From: Planctomycetaceae bacterium
GTDB lineage: Bacteria > Planctomycetota > Planctomycetia > Pirellulales > Pirellulaceae
Reading direction: 5' to 3'
Assembly: GCA_027487485.1 (NCBI GenBank)
Contig: JAIYDN010000012.1
Span: 62,001 to 126,000, forward strand
Length of the DNA stretch: 64,000 nt
Part shown: positions 53,704 to 63,529 of the stretch, piece after piece
Position numbering within the stretch: position 1 is the stretch's first letter
How the letters are laid out: the number at the start of each line of letters is the position of its first letter
Program-made: the position numbers and the translations under genes
The notes under the pieces: generated by a model
Database searches by the model: none
Seen by the model: the letters and a program-made list of their open reading frames with translations, nothing else
Told to the model about the DNA's origin: nothing

Positions 53704-55146
53704 GTGGAGCTGGTGGTGTTGCTGATGGGACTAGCAGCTGCGGTTTGGTTCGTGGCCGTTATCCGATACCATGATATTCTGACGGGAACAGCAATTTTCC
53801 TGGTTGCAACCAGCGTCTTTCCGCCTCTTTATGTTTCGGTCAAGCTGGGTGGTATCTCTGCAACGGTTGACCGTGTTTGGTTGATAGCCTTGTTGGCACA
53901 ATTTGCGTACGACCTTTGGAATCGGCGAAGTCGATTGCGCAATCTAACAGCCAGTGATGTTTGGTTGTTTTTGTTTCTTGCTTGGCTGACTTTAAGCGCG
54001 TTGATGACCCCTATCGGTCGTGAGATTCCAGGTCAACCTCCGACGCTTGCTCACCTGATCAACGGCTACTTGATTCCAGCTTTTCTGTTCTGTCTGATCC
54101 GCCACACGAATTTGCAGAATCGTAACGTGTGGCCAGCGATCACCGTTGTGTTGTTGTTCGGGATCTATTTGAGTGTAACAGCGATTTTTGAGATCACGAA
54201 GCAATGGTCGTTCGTGTTCCCAAGTTTCATAGGTGACCCTAAGCTTGGTATTCACTTTGGCCGCGCACGCGGCCCCATGTTGCAATCGATTCAGCTTGGT
54301 ATGTGTTTGAATCTTTGTTTGATCGCACTTTGGGTTTTTCCTGTTTGGCTATACTCGCATCAGCGATGGGCTTGGATGATGGCGTTTACACTCACCCCAC
54401 TATTCCTTGCAGCGATCTTCACCACTTACACGCGAAGTATTTGGATGGGTGCTGCGGCGATCATTGTGATTCTTCTGGCTACGATGCTCCAAGGAAAGGT
54501 ACGTACCGTAGTGCTTGGCTCGCTCCTTGTTTTCGGTATCGTAGGGGGGCTGTTGATTGGACCGAGCTTGGTCGCCTTCAAACGCGAATACTCGGAGGCG
54601 GAGACTCTGGAGAGCACTCGTATGCGAGGAGCGTTTGCCTATGTGTCGTGGAAGATGTTCCAAGACTCCCCCATCACCGGATTCGGTTTCAATCAGTTTC
54701 AAGTCAATAGCAAGCTGTATTTAGACGATCGGACCACCAATATTCGTCTTGAGTCCATACGAGGCTACGTTCACCATAATTCGTATTTGAGTTTGCTGGT
54801 CGACTTGGGTTTGATTGGTGCCACGTTGTACATGATTGCAGCGGTCAGTTTGATTCGAAACAGCTGGATCGTTTGGATGCATCCCATGTCCTCGCCCATG
54901 GCCCGGAGCAGTTCTGTGTTCACCTTTTGCGTGGTTGTTGTGCATGCCATCCAAATGGCGTTTCACGAAGTTACGTTTTCTTCGATCGAGAATACCATTT
55001 TGATGATGGCTCTTGGTATGAGTCAGGTATATCGGGATGAGCTGATTGCAATGACGGAACGAACCGACACTTCGAGACAGTCCGAATCCAATCCGTCTGA
55101 AACGGCCCTGCGTCCGGCAAGAACCGTTGAAGCATTCGGGGCGTAG
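53704..55146 (+). CDS. O-antigen ligase/polymerase family membrane protein
   Basis: A 480-residue integral membrane protein with about 11-12 hydrophobic segments and the long periplasmic loop of the Wzy_C group (from about 320: FAYVSWKMFQDSPITGFGFNQFQ, then HHNSYLSLLVDLGLIGATLYM, which contains the conserved HNSYL motif). The start is GTG at 53704. It polymerises or ligates exopolysaccharide units and is divergent from the deacetylase and glycosyltransferase. It converges with the S9 peptidase (1 bp between stops). The last 30 residues are cytoplasmic and basic. Confidence 0.85.
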   Translation: MELVVLLMGLAAAVWFVAVIRYHDILTGTAIFLVATSVFPPLYVSVKLGGISATVDRVWLIALLAQFAYDLWNRRSRLRNLTASDVWLFLFLAWLTLSALMTPIGREIPGQPPTLAHLINGYLIPAFLFCLIRHTNLQNRNVWPAITVVLLFGIYLSVTAIFEITKQWSFVFPSFIGDPKLGIHFGRARGPMLQSIQLGMCLNLCLIALWVFPVWLYSHQRWAWMMAFTLTPLFLAAIFTTYTRSIWMGAAAIIVILLATMLQGKVRTVVLGSLLVFGIVGGLLIGPSLVAFKREYSEAETLESTRMRGAFAYVSWKMFQDSPITGFGFNQFQVNSKLYLDDRTTNIRLESIRGYVHHNSYLSLLVDLGLIGATLYMIAAVSLIRNSWIVWMHPMSSPMARSSSVFTFCVVVVHAIQMAFHEVTFSSIENTILMMALGMSQVYRDELIAMTERTDTSRQSESNPSETALRPARTVEAFGA

Positions 55147-55147
55147 C

Positions 55148-57574
55148 TTATTCCGACTTTTGGGGTTCCGGAAGAAGATGTCGCTTCAGAAACTCCATCC
55201 GTCTCAGGTTGCCATAGGGTGTTTCCGCTGCCCCGTGCCCGGCTCCGGCGATTGGCATATACTCGAAGTACTTGTTTGCCTTTTGAAGTGCGCTGACGAC
55301 CTGCATGGTGGAAGCGGGGTCGACATTGGTATCCAATTCACCGACGATCAATAGCAATTTGCCCTTCATTCTTGAAGCGTTCTGGACGTTGGAGCTTCGA
55401 ACATAGGACTCGTCCAGTGGCCAGCCAAGCCATTGTTCATTCCACCAAATCTTGTCCATGCGGTTATCGTGGCAGCCGCAATCTGCAACAGCGACATGAT
55501 AAAAATCATGATGATCGATCAGAGCTCGCATAGCGTTTTGGCCACCCGCCGAACCACCATGAATGCCAACGCGACTCAAGTCCATCCATGGGCGTTCTTT
55601 TGCTGCGGCTTTGATCCAGGCGATCCGGTCTTGAAACCCAGCATCTTCCAAGTTCTTCCACGAGACATCATGAAAGGCCTTTCCGCGATCATCGGTGCCC
55701 ATCCCATCGGATTGGACAACGATGAACCCTAGCTCCGCGAGTGTGTGCTGCCGAATCAATTTGTCGAATCGTTTCGGAGTAAACGAGCCATGCGGACCGG
55801 CATACACTTCCTCGACGATGGGGTATTTTTTGTTAGGATCAAAGTGGGATGGCTTGATAATGATCCCGTAAATATCTGTTTTTCCATCCCGACCTTTTGC
55901 AACAAATCGTTCTGGAACGGTCCAGCCCGAATCGATAAGTTCGTTGATCTCGCCTCGTTCGAGTTCACAAACCAAGCTTCCATCTTGGCTACGACGAAGT
56001 TCGGTGACTGTAGGTTGGTCGACTCGGGACCAACGATCGATGAAGAAAGTTCGATCAGGTGAAAACTCGACTTTGTGATCCCCATCCCCTTCGGTCAAGC
56101 AAACAAAATCACTGCCGTCGAGATTGACTCGGCAAAGTTGTCGATAGTAAGGGTCAATACCTGGGCGATTTCCGCCGGCAAGAAACCACACTTGGCGCGA
56201 TGCATGGTCGACGTGAAGCACTTGTCGAACGACCCATTCCCCTTTCGTAATTTGATTTTTTATCTTCCCGGACGGCACGTCCACCAACCAAAGATGCGCC
56301 CAGCCATCTCGCTCGCTCATCCATAGAAGTTCGCCAGTCGCTTCGATCCAATCCCGCCAAGTTTTTTCGTTGTATTCGATGGCCGTGTTGCTTTGCTCTT
56401 CAACGACTGTTCGAACGATTTTGGTTTTGGAATGGAGGGCCAGAATTCGGTATAGTTGGTGCCCTCGCTGATTGAAATCGAAGTAGAACTCCTCGCTGTT
56501 TGGAGACCAGTGTCCGTGAAACGTCCCATCTTCCGTATAGTGATTGACGAACAAAGGATCTTCCACGATGGTTGCGGTCTTGCCAGCAACATCGATCAGA
56601 ACAGGCTGTACCTGGGGTAGTTCATCGCCAGGCTTAAAGTAATCGTATCGAAGTAGCTTGGGCTGAAGTTGATCTTGAGGCGCGGAATCGACCGCAACAA
56701 CTTCACGTCGTTTAGCGTCTTTGACGTAAGAAACGATGCAGTAATTGGAATCGGGTGACCATACTACGGGGCCTCGGAAAAAGGCCTCGCTGTTGCCTGT
56801 TTCTGTAAGTGAAGTGGTCTCCAAGTTGGATTGAGTCGCATCGGGGGAAAGTAGCTGGACATTGTTCTTGCGAAAGCGGATTCCCCATTTGCCGTTGGGC
56901 GAGGGGTTATCGAGCTTCAAAACGGGTTTCTCATTGTCGGACTGTCCAGGAGGCGAAGCAAGACCTTGGGCTTGGTTGGGTCGACCATCGACAATGACAT
57001 CCAAGGCGTTAGAGTCGGCTTCGAATCTTCCAAGCATTTCCCCCTTCGAGTCGCTTAGAAGCCAAACGTGCCCTTGGTAGGTAGAGAACTCGCGCTGCTG
57101 CCCTGGTTCCAAGGAACCGTACTGTCTTTTGGTTCCGTCCGGGTCTAACCAAAAAACGTCGACCGCTTCATTCCACTGATTGCTAATTGAGAACTGAGCT
57201 GCCTCGCCGGTCGTGCGCGAGCGTCTGCGAGCTAGGGGTGTCGCGATCGAGGTTTGTAGACGATCCGAGGTCTCGATGCCTAGCCCCTTGGCTGTCTCGC
57301 TTCGTACGACAGTACCTTTTTCCGGATCGACCAAGACGAACTCTTTCGATTGATCTCCGGTTTTTATCTGGTACCAAAATCGAGAACCTTCAGGAAGCCA
57401 TTTGGGTCGAAAGGAATCTCGATAAACCTTCCCATTGGTGCGAAGTGAATAGCTTTGCGACAGTTCCTCTAAGGGATCATCGCCGCGTGCGGATGGCGCA
57501 ACCATCATCAACAAGAGCGTACCAGCAACGATTGCCGAAAGTGAAAACCTTGCGAAAAAAACGGCCTGCTTCAT
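55148..57574 (-). CDS. S9B dipeptidyl-peptidase-IV-type serine peptidase
   Basis: An 808-residue secreted peptidase from ATG 57574 (MKQAVFFARFSL, signal peptide ending near PSARG). The N-terminal region is a DPPIV beta-propeller with SPDSNYCIVSYV and WIEATGELLWMSERDGWAHLWLVD; the catalytic domain has EVYAGPHGSF, the nucleophile block GIHGGSAGGQNAM, Asp in GELDTNVDP and His in GAGHGAAET. It cuts dipeptides from the N-terminus of peptides behind Pro or Ala. Its nucleophile elbow is HGGSAGG rather than the usual GWSYGG, which places it in a planctomycete-type subgroup. Confidence 0.9.
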   Translation of the reverse strand: MKQAVFFARFSLSAIVAGTLLLMMVAPSARGDDPLEELSQSYSLRTNGKVYRDSFRPKWLPEGSRFWYQIKTGDQSKEFVLVDPEKGTVVRSETAKGLGIETSDRLQTSIATPLARRRSRTTGEAAQFSISNQWNEAVDVFWLDPDGTKRQYGSLEPGQQREFSTYQGHVWLLSDSKGEMLGRFEADSNALDVIVDGRPNQAQGLASPPGQSDNEKPVLKLDNPSPNGKWGIRFRKNNVQLLSPDATQSNLETTSLTETGNSEAFFRGPVVWSPDSNYCIVSYVKDAKRREVVAVDSAPQDQLQPKLLRYDYFKPGDELPQVQPVLIDVAGKTATIVEDPLFVNHYTEDGTFHGHWSPNSEEFYFDFNQRGHQLYRILALHSKTKIVRTVVEEQSNTAIEYNEKTWRDWIEATGELLWMSERDGWAHLWLVDVPSGKIKNQITKGEWVVRQVLHVDHASRQVWFLAGGNRPGIDPYYRQLCRVNLDGSDFVCLTEGDGDHKVEFSPDRTFFIDRWSRVDQPTVTELRRSQDGSLVCELERGEINELIDSGWTVPERFVAKGRDGKTDIYGIIIKPSHFDPNKKYPIVEEVYAGPHGSFTPKRFDKLIRQHTLAELGFIVVQSDGMGTDDRGKAFHDVSWKNLEDAGFQDRIAWIKAAAKERPWMDLSRVGIHGGSAGGQNAMRALIDHHDFYHVAVADCGCHDNRMDKIWWNEQWLGWPLDESYVRSSNVQNASRMKGKLLLIVGELDTNVDPASTMQVVSALQKANKYFEYMPIAGAGHGAAETPYGNLRRMEFLKRHLLPEPQKSE

Positions 57575-57755
57575 CTTGCAACCAAACACTCAACGGGGTA
57601 TCGATCAAAAAATTGGACGCTCATCGTGACACATTATAAACGGCTAGTCCGCCATGTCAGTCTGATTAATTCGAACGTTCAGGGATTGTCGTAGCGAATT
57701 CGCCCCTTAGAATCCTGGTCTAAGTAGAACAATCTCGAAAGATGGGCAATGAATT

Positions 57756-59333
57756 ATGAGCAACGACGTCAAAAAAGTACTAATCAACGGACAGTGGACC
57801 AGCGGCCATTTTAGTTCGACGTTTCAATCTACCAACCCGAACCTGGGTGTCGCAAACTCGGCGAAGTTCCCGATTAGTGAATGGGTTGATTGCGAATCCA
57901 TTCTGTCGGCGGCCGAAGCTGCCTTTTTGGAATGTCGCTCCCTTCCCTCGGAGAGATTCGCTGACTTTTTGGAGCATTACGCAAATGCGATTGAAGCGGA
58001 CAAGGACACGCTGGTCGAGCTGGCCCATTCAGAATCTGGGCTACCAAAGTCGCCTCGGCTTGCGGATGTTGAATTGCCGCGAACTTTAAGTCAACTGCGT
58101 CAAGCAGCCGCTTCGGCACGCGATCAATCCTGGCGAATGGCAACCGTTGATTCCAAAGCCAAGCTACGTTCGTGCTACCAAGCCATTGGGCCCGTTTGTG
58201 TTTTCGGGCCAAACAATTTCCCCTTCGCTTTCAACAGCATTGCGGGAGGGGACTTTGCTTCGGCGATCGCTGCGGGAAATCCCGTAATCGCCAAGGCAAA
58301 CTCCTCGCATCCTGAAACTTCCGAACGATTCGGCCTTTTGGCATCGCAGTCGATTGCGGCAACCTCCATGCCTACCGGACTGGCTCAACTGATTTATCGA
58401 ACGTCGCACGAAGATGGCGAACGATTGATCGCCGACCCGAGACTTGCGGCGGCTGGGTATACGGGCGCACGATCGGCTGGCTTGAAGCTCAAGGCGGTGG
58501 CCGATCGGGTTGGCAAGCCATTTTATGCTGAACTGTCCAGCGTGAACCCGGTCGTATTTATGCCCGGGGCTCTGCAAGAACGTCTTGAAGCGTTGGTCGA
58601 CGAATATGTGACCAGCGGACTAATGGCAGCAGGGCAGTTTTGTACCAACCCAGGAATGTTGTTGTTGGTGGACAACGCCGAATCCAAAAAGTTTTTGGAA
58701 ATGGTTGTAGCCAAGTATGCTGCGAGCACACCGGGCACACTGCTATCCCCTAGCGTCGAGCGAACGTTGTTGGCCAGCATTCAAGTGCTAACAGATGCCG
58801 GTGCAAAATTGCTGGTGGGTGGCAGCAAGTTCGAAGGAGTAAGATGTGCTGTCTCCAACACCGTTATGCAAATATCGGGCGACCAATTTGCAAAGGACCC
58901 TCATGTTTTTCAGACGGAAGCGTTTGGAAATGCGGTCCTAGTGATTCTGTGCAAAGATTTGGAACAGATTCGCAGTATCATTCGCTCTCTCGAAGGCAAC
59001 TTAACCGGATCAATCTACAGCTCTACGAAGGGCGATGACGATGCTTCCTACTTGGCAATTGCCGATGCGCTGGCTCAACGTGTTGGACGTCTGCTCAATG
59101 ACAAAATGCCTACAGGGGTTGCGGTCAGTTCTGCGATGAACCATGGTGGGCCTTATCCAGCGACCAGTCACCCAGGGTTCACGGCCGTTGGATTTCCTGC
59201 AAGCATGCTCAGGTTTGCAAAACTAACCTGTTTTGACAACGTCCGCGAGGAACGGTTACCTAGTGTGCTTCAGCACAATCCGCCATCGGATAAGACATGG
59301 CGCATGATCGACGGAACATGGATAAAGGGCTAG
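57756..59333 (+). CDS. Aldehyde dehydrogenase, ketoglutarate-semialdehyde-type
   Basis: A 525-residue NAD(P)-dependent aldehyde dehydrogenase. The substrate Cys is in GQFCTNPG (Cys296) and the general base Glu259 in YAELSSVNPV; GPNNFPFAFN and GNPVIAKANSSHP are the cofactor-binding blocks. The FCTNPG motif and the ELSSVNPVV sequence are those of the alpha-ketoglutaric semialdehyde dehydrogenase group (AldH/KGSADH type), which oxidises 2,5-dioxopentanoate in sugar acid degradation. No other pathway gene is nearby. Start ATG 57756; upstream is divergent from the peptidase. Confidence 0.88.
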   Translation: MSNDVKKVLINGQWTSGHFSSTFQSTNPNLGVANSAKFPISEWVDCESILSAAEAAFLECRSLPSERFADFLEHYANAIEADKDTLVELAHSESGLPKSPRLADVELPRTLSQLRQAAASARDQSWRMATVDSKAKLRSCYQAIGPVCVFGPNNFPFAFNSIAGGDFASAIAAGNPVIAKANSSHPETSERFGLLASQSIAATSMPTGLAQLIYRTSHEDGERLIADPRLAAAGYTGARSAGLKLKAVADRVGKPFYAELSSVNPVVFMPGALQERLEALVDEYVTSGLMAAGQFCTNPGMLLLVDNAESKKFLEMVVAKYAASTPGTLLSPSVERTLLASIQVLTDAGAKLLVGGSKFEGVRCAVSNTVMQISGDQFAKDPHVFQTEAFGNAVLVILCKDLEQIRSIIRSLEGNLTGSIYSSTKGDDDASYLAIADALAQRVGRLLNDKMPTGVAVSSAMNHGGPYPATSHPGFTAVGFPASMLRFAKLTCFDNVREERLPSVLQHNPPSDKTWRMIDGTWIKG

Positions 59334-59348
59334 TCATTAGGTGGTACA

Positions 59349-59365
59349 GGCTCCCTTTAAGGGAG
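59349..59365. terminator. Short hairpin after the aldehyde dehydrogenase gene
   Basis: GCTCCCT-TTA-AGGGAGC, a perfect 7 bp stem, 15 bp after the stop codon. It has no T run, so termination would be weak. Confidence 0.4.
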
Positions 59366-59424
59366 CGTTTGGGTTACATTATGGCCTTTTCGAAATCGAA
59401 CTCTTTCGACGAGGCTTTTTGTCC

Positions 59425-61950
59425 ATGGCTTTCCGACGCTGGCACACCCTTTTTAGAAACGTAGCGATCGTAGCTTCGTTCCAAGCGATGCTTTCTTCGT
59501 CCTTGGTATTCGCAGGTGGACTGGGAGCGACTTCCCCAAAGTCCTTCCGAGTACCGCAAGGATTCGAAGTGGACTTGGTTTATGAGGTCCCGATGCAAGA
59601 CCAGGGATCGTGGGTTTGCATGTGCGTCGATCTGAAGGGACGCTTGATCGTGTCCGATCAGTATGGAAAGTTGTATCGCGTCCAGCCTGCACCGGCCGGC
59701 AAGGACGCTTCCGAAACGAAGGTAGAGCTCCTGAATGTCGAAGTTGGCATGGCTCAAGGACTTCTGCATACCAAAGACGGATTGTACGTCGATATCAACG
59801 GAAAAGGACCGACAGGGGCAGGTCTCTATCGGCTGCAAGATCTCGATGGGGATGATCAATTCGAGAAGATGGACCACATCATCAAGATAGATGGTGAAGG
59901 GGAGCATGGACCTCATGCGGTGATACCAGGCCCAGATGGGCGTCTGTATCTATGTGCTGGCAACGCGTCGGATCTTCCAAAAAAGATCGATGCTTCTAGA
60001 GTTCCTCGTATTTGGTCGGAAGATCATATGCTGGGTCGAATGCCAGATGCTCGAGGGTTCATGGCGACGCGACTTGCGCCGGGTGGATACATTCTAAGCT
60101 TCAATCCCGACGGGAGCGATGTTGAGATCGTTTCTACAGGCTTTCGAAATGAATACGATATCGCATTTAATCCTCACGGAGATTTGTTTACCTACGACGC
60201 CGATATGGAATGGGACGTCGGAACGCCTTGGTATCGCCCAACTCGGGTAAATCATGTTGTTAGCGGAGCGGAGTTCGGCTGGCGCAATGGTACAGGCAAG
60301 TGGCCTGAGTACTTTGCGGACAGCTTTGGTGCCGTGGCGAATATTGGCTATGGCTCCCCCACTGGAATAGCCTTTGGAACGGGTGCAAAATTCCCAGCAA
60401 AGTATCAGAACGCATTATTGATTAGCGATTGGAGCTACGGTGTGATCTATGCTGTCAATTTGCAACCCGATGGTTCGACCTATAAATCAACTTTTGAACC
60501 GTTCATCAGTGCATCACCGCTACCAGTAACCGATTTGGTGGTTCACCCGGAAGAGGGTTCGTTGTTTGTTGCCATCGGCGGACGCAAGGTTCAGTCGGCC
60601 CTTTATCGAATTCGTTACAGTGGCTCGGAGAGCACGGCGAAGGCAAGCTTTCCAGATACCCCCGAATCAGCAGCAGCTCGTGATACGCGACGCAGTTTGG
60701 AAAAAATGCATCGCGGGGAAGTCGACGTAAATCTTGCGTTGAAGCATGTTGGAAGTAGCGATCGAGGGATACGCACTGCTGCCCGCCTTGCGTTGGAGCA
60801 TGCCAATGTCGACACTTGGCGATCCAAGCTTGCATCGGTTTCTAGCCCTCAAGGGGTGATTACTACAGCGGTTGCATTGGCAAGAAAAGGGGAGCCTGCG
60901 GACCAAGCGGAAATCCTGAATAGGCTAACCAAGCTCGATTGGAATCAGCTATCCGGCGCGGAAAAAATAGAGCTGTTGCGAGCCTATCAATTGGCCTTCT
61001 TGAGGCTGGGGGAAGGGGACGCCAAGAGCAGGACGCAAGTTATTTCGCATTTGGATGCTCACTTCCCAAGTCCTTCGGAAGATAGTTTGTTGGATCGCGA
61101 GCTTGTTCGAGTCTTGATCTATTTGAATGCTCCCAAAATCGTGGATCGAGCTGTGGCTCGCTTAAGCTCGACCGGATCCGCTGATGAACAGATCCACTAT
61201 GCATTTTGTTTGCGAGAAGCGAAAGCGGGATGGACTGAAGCAACACGAAAAGCTTATTTTCAATGGTTCTATCAAGTTGCTACGGCTCGCGGCGGTGCAT
61301 CCTTCGGAGGCTTTATCGAAAACATTCGCCAAGTTGCCATCAAGAATCTAACCGAAGAACAAAAAGCAAGCTTGGGAGACTTAGTTGGACCACCTCCAGC
61401 TCCACGCGATCCGCTTGAAAATCTGACTCCACGTCCATTCGTCAAGGAATGGAAGGTTGAAGATCTGGCTGAAAGTGTCACTGCGAAGACGGAGGGTTTT
61501 GATTTTGAGAACGGCAAGCAAATGTTTGCGGTCGCTCAGTGCTACAAGTGCCATCGGTTTGCAGGCCAAGGCGGAATTCAAGGGCCTGATTTGACCAGTG
61601 CCAGTGGGCGCTTCAACGCAAAGGATATGCTAACCGCCATTGTCGAGCCGCATAAAGAGATCAGCGATCAGTATGCTGCCACTCAGTTCTTGCTCGATGA
61701 TGATCAAGTGATCACAGGTCGAGTGGCCAACATGAACGGGGACGTTCTTATGGTTGCGACCAACATGCTGGACCCAGGTAACTTTACCAACATTGTCCGA
61801 AGCACCATCACAGAAACCAAGCCAAGCCAAGTATCGATGATGCCTTCGGGTTTGTTGAATACGCTCTCCGACAAGGACATCATGGATCTATTGGCTTATT
61901 TGAGTGCGGGTGGAAATCCCAAGGATGCACGTTTCCAATCAGCGAAGTAG
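59425..61950 (+). CDS. PVC-type heme-binding CxxCH protein with beta-propeller
   Basis: An 841-residue product from ATG 59425 (MAFRRWHTLFRNVAIV); an upstream GTG at 59341 gives a poor signal. The signal peptide is followed by a glucose/sorbosone-dehydrogenase-like propeller (FRVPQGFEVDLVYEVP, GSWVCMCVDLKGRLIVSDQYGKLYRV, FNPDGSDVEIVSTGFRNEYDIAFNPHGDLFTYDADMEWD) that ends near 440. A helical HEAT-like region follows, and near residue 705 the heme motif CYKCH with GPDLTSASGRF and a distal Met in the C-terminal part, as in PVC heme-binding domains. It is a secreted c-type cytochrome that probably works on sugars or alcohols. Confidence 0.92.
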   Translation: MAFRRWHTLFRNVAIVASFQAMLSSSLVFAGGLGATSPKSFRVPQGFEVDLVYEVPMQDQGSWVCMCVDLKGRLIVSDQYGKLYRVQPAPAGKDASETKVELLNVEVGMAQGLLHTKDGLYVDINGKGPTGAGLYRLQDLDGDDQFEKMDHIIKIDGEGEHGPHAVIPGPDGRLYLCAGNASDLPKKIDASRVPRIWSEDHMLGRMPDARGFMATRLAPGGYILSFNPDGSDVEIVSTGFRNEYDIAFNPHGDLFTYDADMEWDVGTPWYRPTRVNHVVSGAEFGWRNGTGKWPEYFADSFGAVANIGYGSPTGIAFGTGAKFPAKYQNALLISDWSYGVIYAVNLQPDGSTYKSTFEPFISASPLPVTDLVVHPEEGSLFVAIGGRKVQSALYRIRYSGSESTAKASFPDTPESAAARDTRRSLEKMHRGEVDVNLALKHVGSSDRGIRTAARLALEHANVDTWRSKLASVSSPQGVITTAVALARKGEPADQAEILNRLTKLDWNQLSGAEKIELLRAYQLAFLRLGEGDAKSRTQVISHLDAHFPSPSEDSLLDRELVRVLIYLNAPKIVDRAVARLSSTGSADEQIHYAFCLREAKAGWTEATRKAYFQWFYQVATARGGASFGGFIENIRQVAIKNLTEEQKASLGDLVGPPPAPRDPLENLTPRPFVKEWKVEDLAESVTAKTEGFDFENGKQMFAVAQCYKCHRFAGQGGIQGPDLTSASGRFNAKDMLTAIVEPHKEISDQYAATQFLLDDDQVITGRVANMNGDVLMVATNMLDPGNFTNIVRSTITETKPSQVSMMPSGLLNTLSDKDIMDLLAYLSAGGNPKDARFQSAK

Positions 61951-62000
61951 CTAGCTTGTCTGAGCGTACGAAAGACGCTTGAAGGATAGTGCGAACTGAA

Positions 62001-62033
62001 AGCCCCCTCTGTTAGCAGCGGGGGCTTTTTTTT
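62001..62033 (+). terminator. Rho-independent terminator
   Basis: AGCCCCC, an 11-12 nt loop containing TGTTAGCAG, GGGGGCT and a run of eight T. It lies 50 bp after the stop of the heme-binding gene. The best intrinsic terminator in the window. Confidence 0.92.
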
Positions 62034-62160
62034 GGACTTGGCGATCTTTTTGGCGAACGGGATTCAAGTAGTGCCGTTTGGTGATTGCAGCATGCTTGCT
62101 ATGCGGCGCTGCGCCGAACTACAATCTCAGAAAAAGTGATGGCCCATTCCGGAATAGAAC

Positions 62161-63489
62161 ATGGCAAAAAAAGCAGACAAGATCGGATCGCTTAAAAAGG
62201 CTCGTGCTGCGTTGGATCTTCGGCATAAACGCAATTCGACCGATGCGTCACCTCATTATTTGACCTTTAGACATCCGCACAATTTGTTCGAGATCGATTA
62301 CCCTGCGCATTGGCTGATTGAGCAAGATTCTGATGGTTCCGTTGAGTTCTCGGTCACAAGCGACGGGAAAAAGGTTGGGCTGATGCTGTTCCGAACTCCA
62401 TTGAGTCTAGATACGGCTTTGATCGAACAATCCGGCAAGTGGGAGGAATTGGCTACCGTCATGTTTGCCAAAGTGCAATCGACCAATGTTCGAGCTGACC
62501 CGACGATTGTTTACAGCAATTTTAAATCAGATAGGCCTGAACCGGATCAAGCGGGGCATCGTTGGTTTGTTTTAGGCGCTGACTTGATTTTGGGCATTTC
62601 GTCCAATTGTTCCATCGATCAGAAAGAAACCTATCTGCCGTTTTTTGAGCGAATGCTTTCTTCGCTGCGAGTGCGTCGTGAGGATGAATTGCTGGCGACG
62701 AGAATCATCACTCGAATCCAAAAAGCCCTGTCTGTTCAATTGCCCAATAGTAAGGTTGAAGTCAAGGGATTGAACATTATTACAGACAAACTCGAGCTAT
62801 CGATCGGCAATTTGATGACGCAAGTGAAGCGAGAACCGTCGATGCTGAACGAAATTGTGGATCACTTTATCCAAGGGACGGTGGGGCTGGCCAAATCGGA
62901 GGAGGTGCTAGGTCAAGAGTCTTGGGAGGCCGCAAAAAGTCGCATTCAACCGTTGTTAAAGCCAGACAAGTACATTCAGGAGGTCAATCACAAGACGACC
63001 CGAAGTCCTTCTTCCGAAGTTGGAAGCCCATTCTTGATCAGTGCACCGTGGCTTGCCGATTTGCGTATTTGCTTTGCTCTCGATAACAAAGATACCTTTC
63101 GTTTCATCAATAGCATGGACTTGGAACGATGGGGCGTTTCGCTGGAGACGCTCTTGCAAGTCTCGGCGGAAAATCTGGCTGCGTACCCAGAACCGGAATT
63201 GCATGTCGTGAAACCGAATGAGTCGATGCCTGGAATCGCGGCATTGCAACCTAGCGGTGGGGCCAGTTCCAGTTATCTTCTGCATCCGAATCTCTTTCAA
63301 ATCGCGGCCAAGCATTTGGGACGAAGCGTGGTCGCGGCCATACCTTCGCGCGATGCGCTGATGCTTTTTGAGTATGGCGACAACCGGGAGACACTTCAAA
63401 ACGCGGTCGCTCGCGATTTTGAAACGACCGACCATCCAATCTCCGACCGGTTATTCCGCGTTACTCCTGACGGGATCGCGCTGCTGTAG
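62161..63489 (+). CDS. DUF1444-like (YtpQ-type) protein with an N-terminal extension
   Basis: A 442-residue protein without signal peptide. Residues 1-170 resemble a PsbP-like module (FRHPHNLFEIDYPAHWLIEQ). The C-terminal half has the DUF1444/YtpQ landmarks: ITRIQKALSVQLP, LIL..NLMTQVKREPSM, IQPLLKPDKYI, FALDNKDTFRFINSMDLERWGVSLETLLQVSAENL and the ending DRLFRVTPDGI. DUF1444 proteins are of unknown function. Start ATG 62161 after GGAATAGAAC. Confidence 0.75.
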   Translation: MAKKADKIGSLKKARAALDLRHKRNSTDASPHYLTFRHPHNLFEIDYPAHWLIEQDSDGSVEFSVTSDGKKVGLMLFRTPLSLDTALIEQSGKWEELATVMFAKVQSTNVRADPTIVYSNFKSDRPEPDQAGHRWFVLGADLILGISSNCSIDQKETYLPFFERMLSSLRVRREDELLATRIITRIQKALSVQLPNSKVEVKGLNIITDKLELSIGNLMTQVKREPSMLNEIVDHFIQGTVGLAKSEEVLGQESWEAAKSRIQPLLKPDKYIQEVNHKTTRSPSSEVGSPFLISAPWLADLRICFALDNKDTFRFINSMDLERWGVSLETLLQVSAENLAAYPEPELHVVKPNESMPGIAALQPSGGASSSYLLHPNLFQIAAKHLGRSVVAAIPSRDALMLFEYGDNRETLQNAVARDFETTDHPISDRLFRVTPDGIALL

Positions 63490-63529
63490 GGCGTGAGCTG
63501 GCAGAAACAGATCGGTACTTGGCGGTAAG